From Centroberyx gerrardi (Eukaryota; Chordata; Actinopteri; Beryciformes; Berycidae), in NCBI RefSeq assembly GCF_048128805.1, contig NC_136003.1:26852385-26916384 (forward strand): 64,000 nt of DNA, written 5' to 3'. This document shows, in pieces, positions 45,206 to 64,000 of the stretch (position 1 is the first letter of the stretch; each line of letters starts with the position of its first letter). The translations under genes and the position numbers were made by a program. The notes beneath the pieces were generated by a model, which was not told where the DNA came from, searched no databases, and saw only the letters and a program-made list of their open reading frames with translations.

Positions 45206-47399
45206 CTGTGTGTATTTCTGTCTGTGTACTGGACACCAAAATCTTCAAATCACGAAATCAAGGTCTGGGAAAAAGTCTGGAATTTTGGAATCCAGACTGT
45301 GTAGGACTCCTGACTTTGGACGCTGTGCTGAACTGTCAGTAACACGCCTTATTTATTTATTTTTTATTTTTTGCCAAATCAATGTGTGGGCATGTTTCCT
45401 CTCTGGCCTGTTCATATGTTTTTAAAATCTTTATCCAGTCTGTCCAAGTAAGTTTTCATCTGCTGCTGTCTTATCTGCGGGTCCCTGCACCTCATGTTGG
45501 ATACTTCAGCAGCAGTTAATCAGGTCTTTGGTTTGGTAAACTGGAGAGTTTTCCATTCGCTGACTCATCCATCAGTCTTCACTGATTTGTCTCATCAGTA
45601 ATGGACTTTATTCAGTGAGAGGGCTTTTGCTAAATCATGGTGTGGGTGTGCATGTTTTTTTTTTTTGAGAAGATGGATGTCAGCTCTCTCTCTTTCTCTC
45701 TTTCTTTCTTTCTTTCTTTCTCTCTTTCTTTCTTCTCTCCAGATATTTCGTCCTTCTTCCTTTCCTCCATCTCTCCATAATATTTTGCCAATTTAATTTG
45801 GATGCACTTTGAATTTCAGTGGAGGGTCTACATCACTCTCCAGGAGGACATTACGTCATCTCAGCCCCCCACCCCCTCCCAACCTCCCAACCCCATGCTT
45901 TAAGCCCCGCCTTCCCTAGCCACCGATTGGCTGCGGGACAGACCTTTCACTGACTGCCCATGGTGACTGGTTGAATTTTACTGGCACTTCTGCCATGAAT
46001 AGCGGGTGATTTAATTGTAGGGAATAAATCCTTGCTGTATCCAAATGTTTTAATTTATTATAATAAGTGCATTTAATTCTCACAATAGGCCTTACAGACC
46101 TAAAAAAGCCTTAATGCAAGTTTTTACAAAAGTCAATGTTTGGGTAATTATGAAGTTATTCGTTGCTGGGTGTGACCTTTTGAGAATTTCTCATAGCATA
46201 GCCTACAATTTCACAAATTTACAAAAATAATTGTCCATGATGTTTGCCTTAAATCTACACATTTGCCCTGAAACCTTCCATGGGGGAAATGCACTGCAGT
46301 TCTCTCATGAAGGCACCAGAGGGTGCACTTGTTTCACAAGCCACAAGTTATGGTTTCCAATGTCACATATAGCCTATATATTTTGAAGAATTAATTTTCA
46401 CGTGTAACTGCATTGATACTGTGTATTGGTTTTGTGATTTAACGTAGGCTACAAAAATACAATAGGCTCACCGTCACGGGTGAAGTGTGAGGATGTGAGG
46501 GTTTACACAGCCGAAGCCGGTAGCAGGTTGTTCCTTTAAGACCCAGCATCTTCCTAGGAGAAAGGAGAGATGAGGGAAGATAAACGATGGGAGGTTGTCA
46601 AGCTAGCCAGAGGCAACCAGAACGAGACCGGAAGCAAGATATTCTGCCTTCAGAATAAAAGCACTATTACTAAAAATATAAATGCATAAAAAAAAACATC
46701 AACAACCTTGCAACCAGTGCTGTGCTCTCATTACTCATAAAAGTAATGTATTGTTCATTACCATTCACTAATTAGAAAGATTACGGGAAAATAGCGTTGA
46801 TGTCCAATGTTCTTGTCAGTCTTTTTGCTTCATAAAATAAAAATAATGGGAATACTTCCACCTGAATAAACTTTTCAGAAACTTCTCATTAATATTATTT
46901 GATTTGTTAAATTAGGTTGCAGGTTAGCTATAAACCAAACTTACACCTCTCAAGCTCCAAATCAGTGTTTTGAAGTAGCCAGACAAGACTTAGGCTACTG
47001 TTACTGAATCACACCCTGAATTTGGAAACAAATCTACTTTAGATATTGACTTTACCTGAGAGTGAATGGACCGACACCCACAACACCACCCTTTTCATTT
47101 CTTTTTTAGGCTACATATTTCACCATTATTTTCACACAGCACAGTTTGGTTGGATTGAAAACCTGCAGACTCCTGGGTGATGTCTCAATACATACTAGTT
47201 GAGCTCCATGATGGCACCAGGCATGGTTGCTAGGAGATTTGTGACGGAACGACAAAACCGTTTTGGATTTTATTCTGAAAGTCTTGCCCGGAAGCTGTAT
47301 GTGTTTATTGTGGACCATTGACGCAGCCGCTCAGGCTGAGGTGTACCGTCGCTCCCACAGCTGAGAGAGGGAGGGGATGGGAGGCTGGCAACCGGGTTT

Positions 47400-47499
47400 T
47401 AACGGGGATAGCCTGCAGCCTCCGTCGGTCAGATGCTCTGATGGAGTGAACCGGGGGATGATAGTCGTTTATTTTCTTTCTCTCTCGACCATGGAAAGG
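47400..47499 (+). promoter_or_regulatory. Likely noncoding first exon of ppfia3
   Basis: A good donor AGG|GTAAGA is at 47499/47500, and a strong acceptor TTGCTTCCAG precedes 48710, upstream of the conserved start codon at 49134. An exon ending at 47499 joined to 48710 would give a spliced 5' leader. The start of this exon is not determined. Its ATGGAAAGG near the donor is not the liprin start. Confidence 0.4.
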
Positions 47500-48336
47500 G
47501 TAAGATGCTAAATCGTTTAGCAGCGGCTAAAATTCACGGTGCTATATGTTACATGAGATGTAGCCGTGCATTAGACCGTCCAGCTGTTTTTATGGGAGGG
47601 GGGGCGGCGGGGTGTTGATAGGAAATAAACGCCTTGCAGTCGGCATACAGCCTGAGCGACAAATAGGCTAACCTGTGCCAAAGAAAATGATCAAATGGCG
47701 TAAAGGTTGTATTGAATCTATTAATTAGGCCTACATCATTTCCAGGATGATTGGCACATCCCACCATGATGTGGTAGCGGTAGCCTATACGAGGCTATCC
47801 TGTATAGCCTAAATGCATAAAATCGGCTGTTTTCCATTTAGGCCATTTATTTCGTTATGACAGCAATCAATTTACCGGCTTAACATCCTGAAGATAATCA
47901 GCATCCCAGTTCACCCCGAATATTTTACAGATGGATTACGGAGCGCTAGAAAGAAGCCCGTTTCCTCCTGGATACAGCCCATAATTACAATTCATGATGA
48001 CACCCTTTTTCATATTGAATGTATGAAACAGCGCCGCATCAATACCTATAGGCCTGCTAATTGTTCTCCATATGCGTTACAACGCTTTGGAGGCTGCTGA
48101 TATAAAGCTACCTTTCATGACTCATTTCCGTATATCATGCGCATTCATTATTAGCATTATGACTACGCTCGGATGCTCGGATATATAAAGCCGAGACATG
48201 CACCGATGGATGAATTACTCCAGACGCTTGAGTATCGCGATGCCATTGAATATAGCAGACGGAATTACTGCAATACCAATTGGTCCGATGGTTATATCCG
48301 TTTAGGCTGAAAAAGGCTGGAGAAAGGTGCGTGCCC

Positions 48337-48384
<48 letters not shown>

Positions 48385-48539
48385 GCCAGGAAGGATCCGC
48401 GTGAGTGATGATATGAGAGATTATAACGTGGTGGGAAACACTATGGCTTCTTACATTATGCAACCTCTAGTGTTCTGCTATTCCAGAGAGATGTGGAAAT
48501 GTGTGGCGTCCATGTGCAGACAACTGTCCATCATTTTAT

Positions 48540-48544
<5 letters not shown>

Positions 48545-48607
<63 letters not shown>
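48545..48607. repeat. (CT)n microsatellite in the ppfia3 5' intron
   Basis: About 31 CT units, 100 bp upstream of the acceptor of the 5'-leader/first coding exon. A (GT)n tract lies at 48341-48379 nearby. Confidence 0.9.
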
Positions 48608-48609
<2 letters not shown>

Positions 48610-49133
48610 ACTCTGTCTCTCTCTCCTCCAGCCCCAGTTACAATCACATCCACAGTGACACACATTTGCCTAAAATGACCTCTCCCTATCTTTTTCTGTT
48701 TGCTTCCAGGTTCCTGTCTCCTCAGAGTGAAGCCTGTCCTGGGGGTCAGAGGTCGTCCACCTGACCTGCACTCCTCCCTCCTGCCCCTGCACTCCCTCCC
48801 CCCCTAAACCCTGAGTCCACCCTGCTGTCCGCACTACTGCCCCAACCACTGGCAACCTTTCCCTTCACCTCCTCCACACGCACACACACATCCGTCGTCC
48901 CAAATCTGCCCCCTTCAGTCATCCTCCAGCTCTAGTTCCTTGCCTCCCAGCCTCGGCCAATCAGCTTGAGAGGAGAAAACGCCTAACGAACGCATCGACT
49001 GCTGTCCGTTTCATGAGGAGAGCCAGCCGGTGGTTCGCCACACGCCGCGCACCAGTGTCCTAGAGAGACCGCCGGGCCGTACGACGGACAGCCCCCGCTT
49101 CTCGGACGACGCCTCACGCGCTCGGGCCTCAAG

Positions 49134-64000
<14,867 letters not shown>

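Larger units (their letters stand above)
43433..47399. other. Spacer between nucb1 and ppfia3
   Basis: No coding exon is supported. The stretch contains a GC-rich hairpin (43880-43910), a fragment of the AGGGCTGCAACTAA repeat (44113-44190), an AAGTC-rich element (44718-45205), a direct repeat pair (43731-43795 and 45541-45605), and a (TTTC)n tract near 45690-45740. The last 400 bp probably include the ppfia3 promoter. Confidence 0.55.

Noticed and set aside
47491-47499. ATGGAAAGG at the end of the ppfia3 leader exon as the translation start
   Set aside because: The conserved liprin-alpha-3 start [12 protein letters not shown] is at 49134, and stop codons are likely in the leader before it.

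Overview
This window is nuclear DNA from a ray-finned fish, most likely a teleost. The evidence is vertebrate multi-exon genes with GT-AG introns, mostly 0.1-3 kb long, abundant (CA)n and (CT)n microsatellites, and many copies of short DNA-transposon-like families familiar from teleost genomes. I could build six protein-coding genes exon by exon, and the splice phases agree at every junction. Protein names come from recognising the families by eye; no database search was run.

Layout. (1) 1-4813 has no convincing gene. It holds a hAT-like short element with a perfect 8-bp target duplication and a 0.4-kb block present twice. (2) 4814-12281 (+): a five-exon gene for a 229-residue stand-alone PRY-SPRY (B30.2) protein. 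(3) 17476-14852 (-): akt1s1 (PRAS40, an mTORC1 component). (4) 20457-30051 (+): tbc1d17 (Rab GAP), 17 coding exons, head to head with akt1s1. (5) 34659-36721 (+): a D-type cyclin, probably ccndx. (6) 38654-43229 (+): nucb1 (nucleobindin-1), 12 coding exons. (7) 49134-63358 and beyond (+): ppfia3 (liprin-alpha-3). Twenty-one coding exons are visible, from the start codon through the first SAM domain; the gene runs off the right edge.

akt1s1, tbc1d17, nucb1 and ppfia3 have human counterparts in 19q13.3, so this is a conserved vertebrate linkage group. The D-type cyclin and the PRY-SPRY gene have no counterpart there that I can name. The genes do not form one pathway. They cover nutrient signalling (PRAS40), membrane traffic (TBC1D17), G1 cell-cycle control (cyclin), Golgi/secretory calcium binding (NUCB1) and presynaptic active-zone scaffolding (liprin-alpha-3).

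Introns and spacers carry many non-autonomous DNA transposons: hAT-like with 8-bp duplications, piggyBac-like bounded by TTAA, Tc1-like, foldback elements and a tRNA-derived SINE. I found no CRISPR array, operon, retrovirus-like element or new enzymatic system. The most original material is the fine structure of these repeats, the PRY-SPRY gene, and lineage features of the PRAS40, cyclin and liprin proteins.
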